Of a stretch of DNA of 28,302 nt, positions 13,730 to 22,671 are shown one piece after another (the first letter of the stretch is position 1; each line of letters begins with the position of its first letter). The stretch covers positions 1-28,302 of the forward strand of contig JAZQJA010000003.1 of NCBI GenBank assembly GCA_045541455.1. Direction: 5' to 3'. The position numbers and the translations under genes were made by a program. Source of the DNA: RGIG9041 sp045541455. GTDB lineage: Bacteria > Bacillota > Clostridia > Oscillospirales > QAKW01. Below the pieces are notes generated by a model. That model searched no databases, was not told the DNA's origin, and saw only the letters and a list, made by a program, of their open reading frames with translations.

Positions 13730-15053
13730 ACCTGTAATAGCCATTGTAGGCAGACCTAATGTTGGAAAAAGCTCTCTCTTTAATAAAATAACCGGTAAAC
13801 GTTTGTCTATTGTTGAGGATACGCCCGGTGTTACGCGCGACAGACTTTATGCTGATGCAGAATGGAACGGTAAAACATTTACGTTAATTGATACCGGCGG
13901 TATTGAACCTGCCGGTAAAGATATAATTCTTGCAAGCATGCGCGAACAGGCAAATGTAGCAATAGATACGGCTGATGTAATTATTTTTATTGCCGATGTC
14001 AGAACCGGCGTTACTGCAACAGACAGGGAAATTGCAGCAATGCTGCGTAAAAGTTCAAAGCCTATCGTACTTTGCGTGAATAAAGTAGATTCGGTTGGCA
14101 GCTTACCAAATGAGTTTTATGAATTTTATAATCTTGGTATGGGAGAACCTATTGCGGTTTCGTCAGTTCATGGCACAGGCACGGGTGATCTGCTTGATGC
14201 TGTTTTTCAACATATCAGTTTTGAAGAGTTTGAAAATGAGCCGGAAGATGTAATAAAAGTAGCGCTTCTCGGCAAGCCGAATGTTGGTAAATCATCTCTT
14301 ACAAATTATGTGTTGGGTGAAAAACGTGTAATAGTTTCAGATATACCCGGTACAACTCGCGATGCCATTGATGTTAATGTTGAGAATAAGTTCGGTAAAT
14401 TTTGCTTTATTGATACAGCAGGAATACGCAAAAAGAAAAAAGTTGATGAAATAATTGAGCGCTATAGCGTTTTGCGTTCTTTTGCCGCTGTCGAGCGGGC
14501 AGATGTTTGCGTAATTATGCTTGATGCAAACGAAGGCGTGACTTTTCAAGATACAAAAATAGCAGGTTTTGCCAACGATAAAGGTAAGGCGCTTGTTATT
14601 GCCGTTAATAAATGGGATATTGCCGAAAAAGAAACCGGTACCATGGAAAGACTCAAAAAAGATATTTACAGAGATCTCGCATTTATGGACTTTGCACCTA
14701 TTGTTTTTATTTCTGCAAAAACAGGTCAGCGTGTTGAAAAACTAATGATGCATATTGTAGAGGTGTGCGCACAAAACCGTCGCCGTGTAACAACAGGTAT
14801 GCTAAATGATTTTTTAAACGACGCGACAAACCGTGTTCAGCCTCCGTCTGATAAGGGAAAACGCCTTAAAATTTATTATATGACACAGGCTTCGGTTTGC
14901 CCTCCGACATTTATCTTTTTTGTGAACCGTGCAGATTTATTTCATTTTTCATACAAACGTTACCTAGAAAACCGTTTGCGTGAAGTATTTGGGTTTGAAG
15001 GCTCTCCAATTAGATTTATTGTGAGAGAACGTGGGGAGGACAATAAATTATGA
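13722..15053 (+). CDS. der: Ribosome biogenesis GTPase Der (EngA)
   Basis: This 443-residue GTPase has two tandem G domains and is needed for 50S subunit maturation. Domain 1 starts at VGRPNVGKSSLFNK (near 8-21), with DTPGVTRDR, DTGG and NKVD. Domain 2 starts at LGKPNVGKSSLTNY (near 185), with IPGTTRD, DTAG and NKWD. A KH-like C-terminal domain ends FEGSPIRF. Length is as expected. The ATG at 13722 is chosen because GAAAGGA lies 9 nt upstream; an ATG two codons earlier is only 3 nt from it. The gene overlaps the DUF512 gene by 8 bp and plsY by 4 bp (ATGA), forming one operon. Confidence 0.97.
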   Translation: MSKPVIAIVGRPNVGKSSLFNKITGKRLSIVEDTPGVTRDRLYADAEWNGKTFTLIDTGGIEPAGKDIILASMREQANVAIDTADVIIFIADVRTGVTATDREIAAMLRKSSKPIVLCVNKVDSVGSLPNEFYEFYNLGMGEPIAVSSVHGTGTGDLLDAVFQHISFEEFENEPEDVIKVALLGKPNVGKSSLTNYVLGEKRVIVSDIPGTTRDAIDVNVENKFGKFCFIDTAGIRKKKKVDEIIERYSVLRSFAAVERADVCVIMLDANEGVTFQDTKIAGFANDKGKALVIAVNKWDIAEKETGTMERLKKDIYRDLAFMDFAPIVFISAKTGQRVEKLMMHIVEVCAQNRRRVTTGMLNDFLNDATNRVQPPSDKGKRLKIYYMTQASVCPPTFIFFVNRADLFHFSYKRYLENRLREVFGFEGSPIRFIVRERGEDNKL

Positions 15054-15682
15054 TTTATCTTGCATTGCTTTTAACAGCTGTCATAGCTTATATTGTAGGT
15101 AGTCTTAACTATTCAATAATTGTTTCAAACGTCTTTACAAAAACAGATATTCGAACAAAAGGAAGCGGTAATGCCGGCAGCACAAATATGATGCGCAATT
15201 ATGGTTGGAAGGCCGGTGTAATTACACTTATTACCGATTTTATCAAAACTATTGCAATAACAAACGGTGCGTGGTCGGTATTTATACAAATGTTTCCTGA
15301 ATATGCACGTACTGCCGTTGCAGTGGCAGGCTTGTTTTGTGCGGTAGGCCATTGTTTTCCTGTCTTTTTTAATTTTAAAGGCGGAAAAGGAGTTGCGGTC
15401 GGCGCTATGACAATTCTTATGGTTGACTACCGCTGTTTTATAGTTACCGTATCTCTATTTTTGTTGTTTGTATCAATTTTTCGGTTTGTATCTCTCGGCT
15501 CAATAATGGGCGCATTGTCATTTCCTATATCCCTTGCGTTTATTGTTGATTTTTCAAATACTGCCGATATAGTTACTTATGTTTGTTCAACCGTTCTGGT
15601 TGTGATGGTTGTACTGCTTCACAGTGAAAACATAGTCAGATTGTTTAAAGGCACTGAAAGTAAAATCTCATTTAAAAAATGA
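15050..15682 (+). CDS. plsY: Acyl-phosphate:glycerol-3-phosphate acyltransferase PlsY
   Basis: This 210-residue integral membrane enzyme transfers an acyl chain from acyl phosphate to glycerol 3-phosphate, the first step of phospholipid synthesis. The three family motifs are present: SLNYSIIVS...GSGNAGSTNMMRNYG (near 18-55), GHCFPVFFNFKGGKGVAVG (near 100-118), and the late HSENIVRLFKGTE. It has about five hydrophobic segments. The start overlaps the der stop by 4 bp, implying coupled translation. In many relatives gpsA follows in the same operon; here a terminator follows instead. Identification is secure. Confidence 0.97.
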   Translation: MIYLALLLTAVIAYIVGSLNYSIIVSNVFTKTDIRTKGSGNAGSTNMMRNYGWKAGVITLITDFIKTIAITNGAWSVFIQMFPEYARTAVAVAGLFCAVGHCFPVFFNFKGGKGVAVGAMTILMVDYRCFIVTVSLFLLFVSIFRFVSLGSIMGALSFPISLAFIVDFSNTADIVTYVCSTVLVVMVVLLHSENIVRLFKGTESKISFKK

Positions 15683-15683
15683 A

Positions 15684-15745
15684 TTAAATCACCTTGATTT
15701 AGCTGAGTTTAAAGAAATATCGGCTAATTCAAGGTGATTTTTTAT
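15684..15745 (+). terminator. Terminator after plsY
   Basis: A long stem, 15686-15697 with 15729-15740 (12 bp) plus an inner 5-bp extension (15699-15703 with 15723-15727), ends in a T-run. The apical loop is large for a terminator (about 19 nt), but strength and T-run suit termination of the DUF512-der-plsY operon. Confidence 0.85.
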
Positions 15746-15784
15746 AAATAATTTATTAATAATTACTGCTAGTATTATTTATTA

Positions 15785-15813
15785 TTGAAATTATCTGCTT
15801 TATATATTATAAT
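15785..15813 (+). promoter_or_regulatory. SigA-type promoter of the rnf operon
   Basis: TTGAAA (15785-15790), a 17-nt spacer and a perfect TATAAT (15808-15813) lie in very AT-rich DNA about 30 bp before the rnfC start. The predicted start point is near 15820. Confidence 0.75.
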
Positions 15814-15844
15814 ATATAAAATATATAATATTGGGGGCGAATGT

Positions 15845-17725
15845 GTGAAAGCAAAAGAACTGTTTACCAGTAAACTTTTTTATATGAAAATCTTAACTGC
15901 TGCTGTTTTAGTTATGTCTTTCATCCCGTTTTGTAATCCTATAACAGATTACGGTACGGAAGGCAAAGGTGCACTTATAACAGTAATGGGTGATATTGGC
16001 TTGGTTATTAAGTATTTTTCAACTGAGATACCCAAGTTTTCGGCTTATTCAGGAACATTGTTTGTAATGTGTATTCTTATATATATAGGTTTGGTTGCCT
16101 ATTTATTTGGTCTTTTATTAACGTTCTCCAGTGACCATACCTATCGTTTGCAGGGCAGAAACTCAATTTTTTATTCCTCTGCAATACTTACTTTAGTTTT
16201 TGTTGTTTTATGTTTGCTTTATTTTAATATAAACATCGAAATGTATAAACTCGGCAGTGTTGCGGTTTACAGAAAACTGCTTATAATATTCCGTATTCCG
16301 CCTGCTCTTATATTTTATACAATTATTAACGCGATAATATTTGTTTTGTCGCTAATGGTTCGTGGTTTCAGCCTTACCGCTGTTCGCTATCAACTTCGTT
16401 CAAATCTGTCACATCGTTTTAAGGGTGGTGTCCACGTTCCGTATAATAAAGTTACAAGAAAAATGGCTATTGAAAAAATTCCGCCGTCAAAACTTATGAC
16501 TTTTCCGTTGTCGCAACATATAGGTGCTGCATGTCAGCCTATCGTAAAAGTGGGTGACAAAGTAAAAATCGGACAAAAAATTGCTGATACAGATGCTTTT
16601 GTATCCGCCCCGATTCATTCAAGTGTATCAGGTACAGTTGTAAAAATTGACCTTTGTCCTCACCCAACAGCCAATATGGCACCTGCTATTGTAATAGAAA
16701 ACGATTTTGAAGATTCAATGTCGGAAACGCTTTTAAATACTCATCCGGATTATAATGCTTTAACAAACGAGGAACTTATATCTATAATTCGAGAAGCGGG
16801 TATTACCGGTATGGGTGGTGCTTCATTCCCAACTCATGTAAAAATTCAGTCTGCTCTTAAGGATAATATTGATACACTTATTATCAACGCGGCTGAGTGT
16901 GAGCCGTATCTTTCAAATGATAACAGAATAATGCTTGAAAATACCGAAGAAATGATAGAAGGTATTAAAATTCTTCGTAAAATATTCGGTCTTAAATATG
17001 CTTATATCGGTATAGAGGCTAATAAACCGCGTGCGATTAAAGTCCTTAATAAAGCAACAGCTAAAAAACATATAAAAGTAGTTGTTCTGCATGCAAAATA
17101 TCCTCAGGGCGGTGAAAAACAACTTATTAAGGCAGTTTGTAACCGTACTGTACCATCGGGTAAACTTCCTTCAAGTGTAGGGTGCTGTATATTTAATGTT
17201 GACACAGTAAGCGCTATTTATCGTGCTGTTGTTCACGGCCTTCCGGTAATGCGCCGTATTGTAACAGTTGCCGGCAGCGGTGTAAGTAAACCTGCAAACT
17301 TAAATGTTCGTCTTGGAACACCGTTTGCTTCGGTGCTTGAATATTGCGGGCTTAATGAAAACACTAAAAAAATCATTATGGGCGGACCAATGATGGGCGC
17401 TGCGCAATATTCACTTGATGCCCCTGTTATAAAAGGTACCTCAGGCCTTCTGTGCTTTACAGAAGCCGAAACTCCTGATGAACAGGAAACAAATTGTATT
17501 CGTTGCGGTGGATGTGTTTCGGCGTGCCCTATGAACTTAACACCCAACTATATTGCAATGTATGCAAAATTACGTGATTTTGATGCTTGTGAAAAGCTAA
17601 ATGCCGTTGACTGTATTGAGTGCGGTTGTTGCTCGTTTACTTGTCCTGCAAAAATACCGCTTGTTCAGTACTTAAGACTTTCAAAACAAAATATCATAGA
17701 AAAAAGAAAAAGGGAGGTTAAATAA
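15845..17725 (+). CDS. rnfC: Rnf complex subunit C with N-terminal membrane extension
   Basis: RnfC is the NADH-binding subunit of the ferredoxin:NAD+ oxidoreductase, which couples electron transfer to ion pumping. The standard RnfC starts near residue 190 (HRFKGGVHVPYNK) and includes GMGGASFPTHVK, NAAECEPYLSNDNR and two 4Fe-4S sites: C551-C554-C557-C561 and C590-C593-C596-C600. Unusually, residues 1-189 form a domain with four likely membrane helices (about 14-30, 70-93, 108-130, 146-172). RnfC is normally about 440 residues and peripheral; this protein has 626. One continuous frame covers both parts, so it is a real fusion unless the assembly is wrong. GTG at 15845 is chosen for the GGGGG site 7 nt upstream. 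It is the first gene of the operon; its stop overlaps the rnfD start (TAATG). Confidence 0.95.
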   Translation: MKAKELFTSKLFYMKILTAAVLVMSFIPFCNPITDYGTEGKGALITVMGDIGLVIKYFSTEIPKFSAYSGTLFVMCILIYIGLVAYLFGLLLTFSSDHTYRLQGRNSIFYSSAILTLVFVVLCLLYFNINIEMYKLGSVAVYRKLLIIFRIPPALIFYTIINAIIFVLSLMVRGFSLTAVRYQLRSNLSHRFKGGVHVPYNKVTRKMAIEKIPPSKLMTFPLSQHIGAACQPIVKVGDKVKIGQKIADTDAFVSAPIHSSVSGTVVKIDLCPHPTANMAPAIVIENDFEDSMSETLLNTHPDYNALTNEELISIIREAGITGMGGASFPTHVKIQSALKDNIDTLIINAAECEPYLSNDNRIMLENTEEMIEGIKILRKIFGLKYAYIGIEANKPRAIKVLNKATAKKHIKVVVLHAKYPQGGEKQLIKAVCNRTVPSGKLPSSVGCCIFNVDTVSAIYRAVVHGLPVMRRIVTVAGSGVSKPANLNVRLGTPFASVLEYCGLNENTKKIIMGGPMMGAAQYSLDAPVIKGTSGLLCFTEAETPDEQETNCIRCGGCVSACPMNLTPNYIAMYAKLRDFDACEKLNAVDCIECGCCSFTCPAKIPLVQYLRLSKQNIIEKRKREVK

Positions 17726-18756
17726 TGAATAATTTGTATCAAGTTTCCTCCTCGCCCCACGTGAAAGATAATAAGACGGTAACATCGGTTATGCGTGATG
17801 TGATTATCGCATTGACTCCTGCACTTATCGGTTCTGTAATTTTCTTTTCATTTCGTGCACTTATAATTGTTTCAATAAGCGTTTTGTCCTGCGTGTTGTT
17901 TGAATTTCTTTATAACTTGCTTATGAAGAAAAAACAGACAATAGGTGATTTGTCTGCAGTCGTTACAGGTATTCTTCTTGGTTTTAACTTGCCTGTTACT
18001 GTTCCGCTGTGGCTACCTGTTATCGGTGCGGCATTTGCAATACTTGTTGTAAAAATGCTTTATGGCGGTATTGGTAAAAATATCGCAAACCCTGCGCTCA
18101 GCGGCAGAATATTTTTGTTCTTGTCTTTTTCCGGCTATATGACAAACTGGGTTAGCGCTTCATCGGCAGTTAATCATTCTGTTAACAGTCTTCCGCTTTT
18201 TGCAAATGTTGATGTTGTGTCATCCGCAACACCGTTGTCATATCTTAAAACCGGCGATATACAGGCACTAAATGGTATGTCACTTGCTAAAGTTTTTGTC
18301 GGTACAGTTGGCGGTTGTATCGGTGAGACATCGGCACTTCTTTTGATAATCGGAGGAATATACCTCATCTATAAAAAAGTAATTACATGGCATATCCCTG
18401 TAAGTTTTATCGGTACTGTTGCGGTTATTACATTTTTGTTTCCCAAAACTACTGATATATCAAATTTTGAATTTATGTTATATCACCTTTTCAGCGGCGG
18501 CTTAATGCTTGGTGCAATCTTTATGGCAACCGATTATGCTACAAGCCCTGTAACACCGCTTGGCAGAATAATTTTTGGTGTGGGATGTGGTCTGATAACA
18601 GTATTTATACGTTATTTCGGCGGCTACCCTGAGGGTGTTTCCTTTGCAATTTTACTTATGAACTTCTTTGTTTGGTTCATAGATAAACACACAATTCCTA
18701 CAAAGTTTGGAGGCGAGAAAAAATATGCAAAACTCTTCAAGAAAACAAAAGAGTGA
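17725..18756 (+). CDS. rnfD: Rnf complex subunit D
   Basis: This 343-residue polytopic membrane subunit carries a covalent FMN and is thought to form part of the ion pathway. The flavinylation site is recognisable as SSATPLSYLKTG with Thr169, corresponding to the SGAT motif of other RnfD/NqrB proteins. Also conserved are SSSPHVKD at the N-terminus, GKNIANPALSGRIFL, and FMATDYATSPVTPLGRIIFG. About eight or more hydrophobic segments are visible. The ATG overlaps the rnfC stop by one base, and the 3' end overlaps rnfG by 32 bp. Length is normal. Confidence 0.96.
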   Translation: MNNLYQVSSSPHVKDNKTVTSVMRDVIIALTPALIGSVIFFSFRALIIVSISVLSCVLFEFLYNLLMKKKQTIGDLSAVVTGILLGFNLPVTVPLWLPVIGAAFAILVVKMLYGGIGKNIANPALSGRIFLFLSFSGYMTNWVSASSAVNHSVNSLPLFANVDVVSSATPLSYLKTGDIQALNGMSLAKVFVGTVGGCIGETSALLLIIGGIYLIYKKVITWHIPVSFIGTVAVITFLFPKTTDISNFEFMLYHLFSGGLMLGAIFMATDYATSPVTPLGRIIFGVGCGLITVFIRYFGGYPEGVSFAILLMNFFVWFIDKHTIPTKFGGEKKYAKLFKKTKE

Positions 18757-19336
18757 TGTTGTAAAGCTCTCTTTAACTTTATTTGTAATCGCTGGTGTAA
18801 TGGCGCTGTTGGTTGCATTTGTGAATAATTTAACAGCACCGATAATCGAAAAACGAAGCGAGGAAAAAATAACTGTTGCTCTTAAAGAAGTAATGACAAA
18901 TGCAGAAAGTTTTGAACAACATACGCTTCAAACCTCAAGTGTAAAATCAACTGACGGTAAAGATGTATCAATTGATGGTGCGTGGTTTGCAAAGTCAAAC
19001 GGAGATATAATTGGTGTTTGCGTTAAAGTAAGTCCGCAGGGTTATGGCGGTGTGATTGAAACGATTGTAGGTATTGATATGAATTGCAGCGTAAAACAAG
19101 CTAAAATAGTGTCAATGTCTGAAACATCGGGTATCGGTACTAAAATTCAAAGTGACAGTTTTTTAACACAGTTTAACGGAAAACTTGCAGGTATTGTCGG
19201 TGTATCGGGTCAACCTGAAAATAATCAGATACAAGTTATCAGCGGTGCGACAAAATCGTCAAAGGCATACCTTCGCGGTATAAATGCTGCACTCGAAATC
19301 GCAAATCAAATGTTGGGAGGCGAGGACAATGAGTGA
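18725..19336 (+). CDS. rnfG: Rnf complex subunit G
   Basis: This 203-residue subunit has one N-terminal membrane helix (about 12-37) and an outward-facing FMN-binding domain. The covalent FMN site is VISGATKSSKAY with Thr176, matching the S-G-A-T-x-S-S motif. The segment GYGGVIETIVGIDMN is also typical. The ATG at 18725 has GGAGG 11 nt upstream; an in-frame TTG at 18707 overlaps that site. It overlaps rnfD by 32 bp and rnfE by 8 bp, suggesting tightly coupled translation of the complex. Confidence 0.95.
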   Translation: MQNSSRKQKSDVVKLSLTLFVIAGVMALLVAFVNNLTAPIIEKRSEEKITVALKEVMTNAESFEQHTLQTSSVKSTDGKDVSIDGAWFAKSNGDIIGVCVKVSPQGYGGVIETIVGIDMNCSVKQAKIVSMSETSGIGTKIQSDSFLTQFNGKLAGIVGVSGQPENNQIQVISGATKSSKAYLRGINAALEIANQMLGGEDNE

Positions 19337-19937
19337 AAATAAATCTATTGCATGGTACTTTAAAAACGGTATAATAGAAAACAACCCTACCTTTGTTCAG
19401 CTTTTGGGTATGTGCCCTACTCTTGCCACATCAACAACTCTTTTAAATGCACTTGGTATGGGTGCTGCCGCAACATTTGTTCTCATTTGTTCAAATGTTG
19501 TAATTTCACTAATTCGTAAATTTATACCCGAAAAAGTTCGAATAGCCGCATATATTGTTGTTATTGCTGGTTTTGTTACTGTAATCGACCTTTTAATGCA
19601 GGCGTATATTCCGGCATTATCAAACTCACTGGGTCTTTTTATACCTCTTATCGTTGTAAATTGTATAATTCTTGCCCGTGCCGAAAGTTTTGCTTCTAAA
19701 AATAAACCACTTCCGTCAGCACTTGACGGTTTAACTATGGGTATCGGTTTTACTTGTGCTCTTTGCTGCATTGCAACAGTACGTGAAATTTTAGGCAGCG
19801 GTACATTGTTTGGTATTAAACTTTTCGGCGGTGTTGCTCCCCTTTCTATAATGGCATTACCGGCTGGTGGTTTTTTGGCGCTCGGGTTTGCAATCGCTGT
19901 TGTTCAGTATTTTAAACAGAAAGGCGGTGCAGAATAA
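19329..19937 (+). CDS. rnfE: Rnf complex subunit E
   Basis: This 202-residue membrane protein with about six helices is paired with RnfA in the membrane core of the complex. Signature segments are NPTFVQLLGMCPTLATSTTLLNALGMG, VIDLLMQAYIPALSNSLGLFIPLIVVNCIILARAESFA, and CATVREILGSGTLFG. The cysteine in LLGMCPTLA and its equivalent in RnfA are thought to hold an intramembrane iron site. The ATG at 19329 follows GGGAGG by 8 nt and overlaps rnfG. The stop overlaps the rnfA start by one base (TAATG). Confidence 0.96.
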   Translation: MSENKSIAWYFKNGIIENNPTFVQLLGMCPTLATSTTLLNALGMGAAATFVLICSNVVISLIRKFIPEKVRIAAYIVVIAGFVTVIDLLMQAYIPALSNSLGLFIPLIVVNCIILARAESFASKNKPLPSALDGLTMGIGFTCALCCIATVREILGSGTLFGIKLFGGVAPLSIMALPAGGFLALGFAIAVVQYFKQKGGAE

Positions 19938-20527
19938 TGCAGGTATCTTTAGCATCAATTTTTGTGTTTGCAATAAACGCAATTCTTGTTGAAAATCTAT
20001 GCCTTGTAAAGTTTTTGGGCATTTGTCCTTTCCTTGGTGTTTCAAAAAAGACTGATACAGCTCTCGGTATGGGATTTGCTGTTACCTTTATTATGACATT
20101 GTCATCGCTTATAACATGGCTTGTCTATCATTTTGTATTGGTTCCTGCAAACATTGAATATCTTGACACTCTTGCTTTTATTCTGGTAATTGCAGCACTT
20201 GTTCAGTTTGTAGAAATGGCACTTAAAAAGCTTGTTCCTGCACTTTACAGTTCACTAGGTATTTACCTTCCGCTAATCACAACTAACTGTGCGGTTCTTG
20301 GTATTGCTATTACTAATATAACAGAAAACTATTCACTTTTATTCTCAATTCTTAACGGCTTTTTCTGCGCGCTTGGTTTTACTCTTGCAATTTGGATTTT
20401 TGCGTGTGTGCGTGAGCGTATAGAACATTGTGATATTCCTAAAGCATTTCAAGGTTTCCCGATAGCACTTATAACTGCGGCACTTTTATCGTTCGCTTTT
20501 ATGGGCTTTTCAGGGATGGAATTTTAA
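19937..20527 (+). CDS. rnfA: Rnf complex subunit A
   Basis: This 196-residue membrane protein is homologous to RnfE with inverted topology. Signature segments are NAILVENLCLVKFLGICPFLGVSKK, the equivalent of the RnfE core with its conserved Cys residues, and YSSLGIYLPLITTNCAVLGIAI. It ends GMEF as many clostridial RnfA do. It starts on the rnfE stop (TAATG), and rnfB follows after 17 bp with a strong GGGGGG site. Length is standard. Confidence 0.96.
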   Translation: MQVSLASIFVFAINAILVENLCLVKFLGICPFLGVSKKTDTALGMGFAVTFIMTLSSLITWLVYHFVLVPANIEYLDTLAFILVIAALVQFVEMALKKLVPALYSSLGIYLPLITTNCAVLGIAITNITENYSLLFSILNGFFCALGFTLAIWIFACVRERIEHCDIPKAFQGFPIALITAALLSFAFMGFSGMEF

Positions 20528-20544
20528 AAGGGGGGGACGGCTAA

Positions 20545-21339
20545 ATGTTAATTAAAGTTATTATTGCCGCCGCAATCCTCGGAGTTATCGGTCTTGTTTT
20601 AGGTGCCGCACTCAGTTTTGCGTCAAAGGTTTTCTATGTAAAAGAGGACGAGCGTATTGCTCAAATTATTGAGTGTTTGCCCGGTGCTAACTGTGGTGGC
20701 TGTGGTTTTGCCGGCTGTGCAAACTATGCAGACGCTATTGTAAATAATGGTGAGCCTATAAATCGTTGTCCGGGTTGTAAACAATCAGAACTTGATAAAA
20801 TTTCTCAAATTGTTGGTGCTGAGGCAGTTGCTGCAGAACCCAAAGTGGCACATGTACGTTGCTCGGGCGGGAATTTATATGCTAATAAAAAGTATGAATA
20901 CTATGGAATGAGTGACTGTGCCGCGGCTTCACGCTTGCTTGACGGCTTTATGGAATGTAAATACGGTTGTCTTGGTTTTGGTACATGTGCTGCGGTTTGT
21001 CCCCAACACGCAATTTCTGTAATCGATGGTGTTGCTGTTGTTGATAAAACGCTATGTAACGGTTGCGGTGTCTGTGCAAAAAGTTGCCCAAAACACGTAA
21101 TCGATATTATTCCTCGTGATACAAAGGTTACAGTTTCATGTGTAAGCCACGATAAAGGTGCGCTTACACGCAAAAATTGTCAGTCAGGTTGTCTTGGTTG
21201 TAAAATTTGTGAAAAGACTTGTGAACACGGTGCAATTAAGGTTGTCGATAATGTTGCTGTAATCGACTTTTCACTTTGTACCGGATGCGGTGACTGTGCC
21301 CAAAAATGTCCTAAAAAAATAATTAAACATACGGTTTAA
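20545..21339 (+). CDS. rnfB: Rnf complex subunit B (ferredoxin-type)
   Basis: This 264-residue iron-sulfur subunit receives electrons from reduced ferredoxin. An N-terminal helix (about 3-28) anchors it. Then comes the Fe-S domain CLPGANCGGCGFAGCANYADA...CPGC (near 44-78), followed by several ferredoxin-like Cys groups: CKYGCLGFGTCAAVCPQ, CNGCGVCAKSCPK, CQSGCLGCKICEKTCE and CTGCGDCAQKCPK. Cluster count fits clostridial RnfB. It is the last gene of the operon in the usual clostridial order C-D-G-E-A-B. No hairpin terminator is visible in the 54 bp before the next gene, so read-through into the peptidase genes is possible. Confidence 0.96.
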   Translation: MLIKVIIAAAILGVIGLVLGAALSFASKVFYVKEDERIAQIIECLPGANCGGCGFAGCANYADAIVNNGEPINRCPGCKQSELDKISQIVGAEAVAAEPKVAHVRCSGGNLYANKKYEYYGMSDCAAASRLLDGFMECKYGCLGFGTCAAVCPQHAISVIDGVAVVDKTLCNGCGVCAKSCPKHVIDIIPRDTKVTVSCVSHDKGALTRKNCQSGCLGCKICEKTCEHGAIKVVDNVAVIDFSLCTGCGDCAQKCPKKIIKHTV

Positions 21340-21393
21340 TTATACCAATATAAAAGTATACTAATATTACATTTTATTTAAGAGGCAGTATTA

Positions 21394-22671
21394 ATGAATT
21401 ATTCAACGCAAACAACTAAAAACGGTGTTGTTATACAAAATATTTTTTCAAACAATTTTAAAAGTGATACCGTTTCTTTGCAGTTTTTTACATCACTAAC
21501 TAAACAAAACGCTGCAAATATTGCGCTTTTGTGTGCAGTGCTCAAACGCGGCAATGCCCGTCTTGGCGAAATGGATAAAATAAACACTTTTTTAGAAAAA
21601 AATTACGGTGCTTCATTTTCTGTTGCAACTTCAAAAGCAGGTGAAATGCAAGAACTTGCATTAACAGTTCGCTTTTTAGATGATAGGTTTGCAATTGATG
21701 GCGAAAAAGTTTCTCAAAATATGGTTTCGCTGTTGTATGCAACTTTGTTTGAGCCACTTTTAGAAAACGGCGGATTTAAGGCTTCTTTTGTAAATCAAGA
21801 AAAGCAAAACCTTAAAGACAAAATTGCATCGCTTATAAATGACAAACGTGCATATTCTCTTGAAATGTGTAAACGTGCAATGTTTGAAAATGAAAGCTAT
21901 GGTATTTATGAGCAGGGTAGCATTGAAGAAATTGACAAGATTACCCCTTGTTCACTTTTTGAGTTTTTTAAAAATCTTATTAAAAACTCAATGCTTTTTA
22001 TAAGTTATGCGGGCTTTGAACGTGATACATCAGCGCTTTTTACACCTATTTTAAATAAACTTGATGTTAGCCCACGTCCTGTACTAAAAACTCAAATCAA
22101 TAATTTGGTAGGTGATATTAAGTATGTTACAGAGCAAATGGATGTTGCACAAAGCAAACTTAATATTGGCTTAAGGCTTGGTGATGGCGCACTAAATAAC
22201 CCGTTTGCTTTTAAAATGTTCAATGTTATTTTCGGATCCTGCCCTACATCAAAATTGTTTATGAATGTACGCGAAAAAATGTCGCTTTGCTATTATTGTG
22301 CAAGCGCTGCCGATGCTATTAAAAATGTAATGTTTATCTACAGCGGTATTGAAACAGCCGATTATCAAAAGGCTCTAAATGAAATTTTACATCAGCTTGA
22401 GCTTATGAAATCGGGTGATATTTCAAGTGAGGAGTTTGATAATGCCAGGGCATACCTTATTGATGCGTATATCCAGACAGCAGACTCGCTTGATGCTACA
22501 ATTTCACTTTGTACTTCATCAAGAATATCTGGACATTCTCTTACTCCCGAAGACCAAATTGAAAAAATCAAAGCGGTAACGCTTGAAGATGTAATAACAG
22601 TGGCAAAAGATATAAAAGTTGATACTGTGTATCTTTTAAAAGGCGTCGGAGGTGAAGAAAGTGCAGATTAA
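21394..22671 (+). CDS. M16-family peptidase-like protein, inactive type (YmfF-like)
   Basis: This 425-residue protein has the two-lobed M16 fold (N-terminal half: FFTSLTKQNAANIALLCAVLKRG...; C-terminal half: MDVAQSKLNIGLRLGD...MNVREKMSLCYYCAS). The zinc motif HxxEH expected near residue 50 is absent: the position reads ALLCAVLKRG. By analogy with heterodimeric M16 pairs and B. subtilis ymfF-ymfH, this is probably the non-catalytic partner of the next gene, which has the motif. The two overlap by 11 bp. A weak AAGAGGC site precedes the ATG. The substrate is unknown. Confidence 0.9.
   Translation: MNYSTQTTKNGVVIQNIFSNNFKSDTVSLQFFTSLTKQNAANIALLCAVLKRGNARLGEMDKINTFLEKNYGASFSVATSKAGEMQELALTVRFLDDRFAIDGEKVSQNMVSLLYATLFEPLLENGGFKASFVNQEKQNLKDKIASLINDKRAYSLEMCKRAMFENESYGIYEQGSIEEIDKITPCSLFEFFKNLIKNSMLFISYAGFERDTSALFTPILNKLDVSPRPVLKTQINNLVGDIKYVTEQMDVAQSKLNIGLRLGDGALNNPFAFKMFNVIFGSCPTSKLFMNVREKMSLCYYCASAADAIKNVMFIYSGIETADYQKALNEILHQLELMKSGDISSEEFDNARAYLIDAYIQTADSLDATISLCTSSRISGHSLTPEDQIEKIKAVTLEDVITVAKDIKVDTVYLLKGVGGEESAD

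Noticed and set aside
15684..15745. Riboswitch between plsY and rnfC
   Set aside because: The structure is a simple long stem with a T-run; no known aptamer core was recognised, and the rnf promoter lies downstream of it.
15845..17725. RnfC fusion as a frameshift or a missed separate gene
   Set aside because: There is one frame with no stop between the helices and the RnfC part, and no strong internal ribosome binding site near the junction was evident. An assembly error cannot be excluded by eye.
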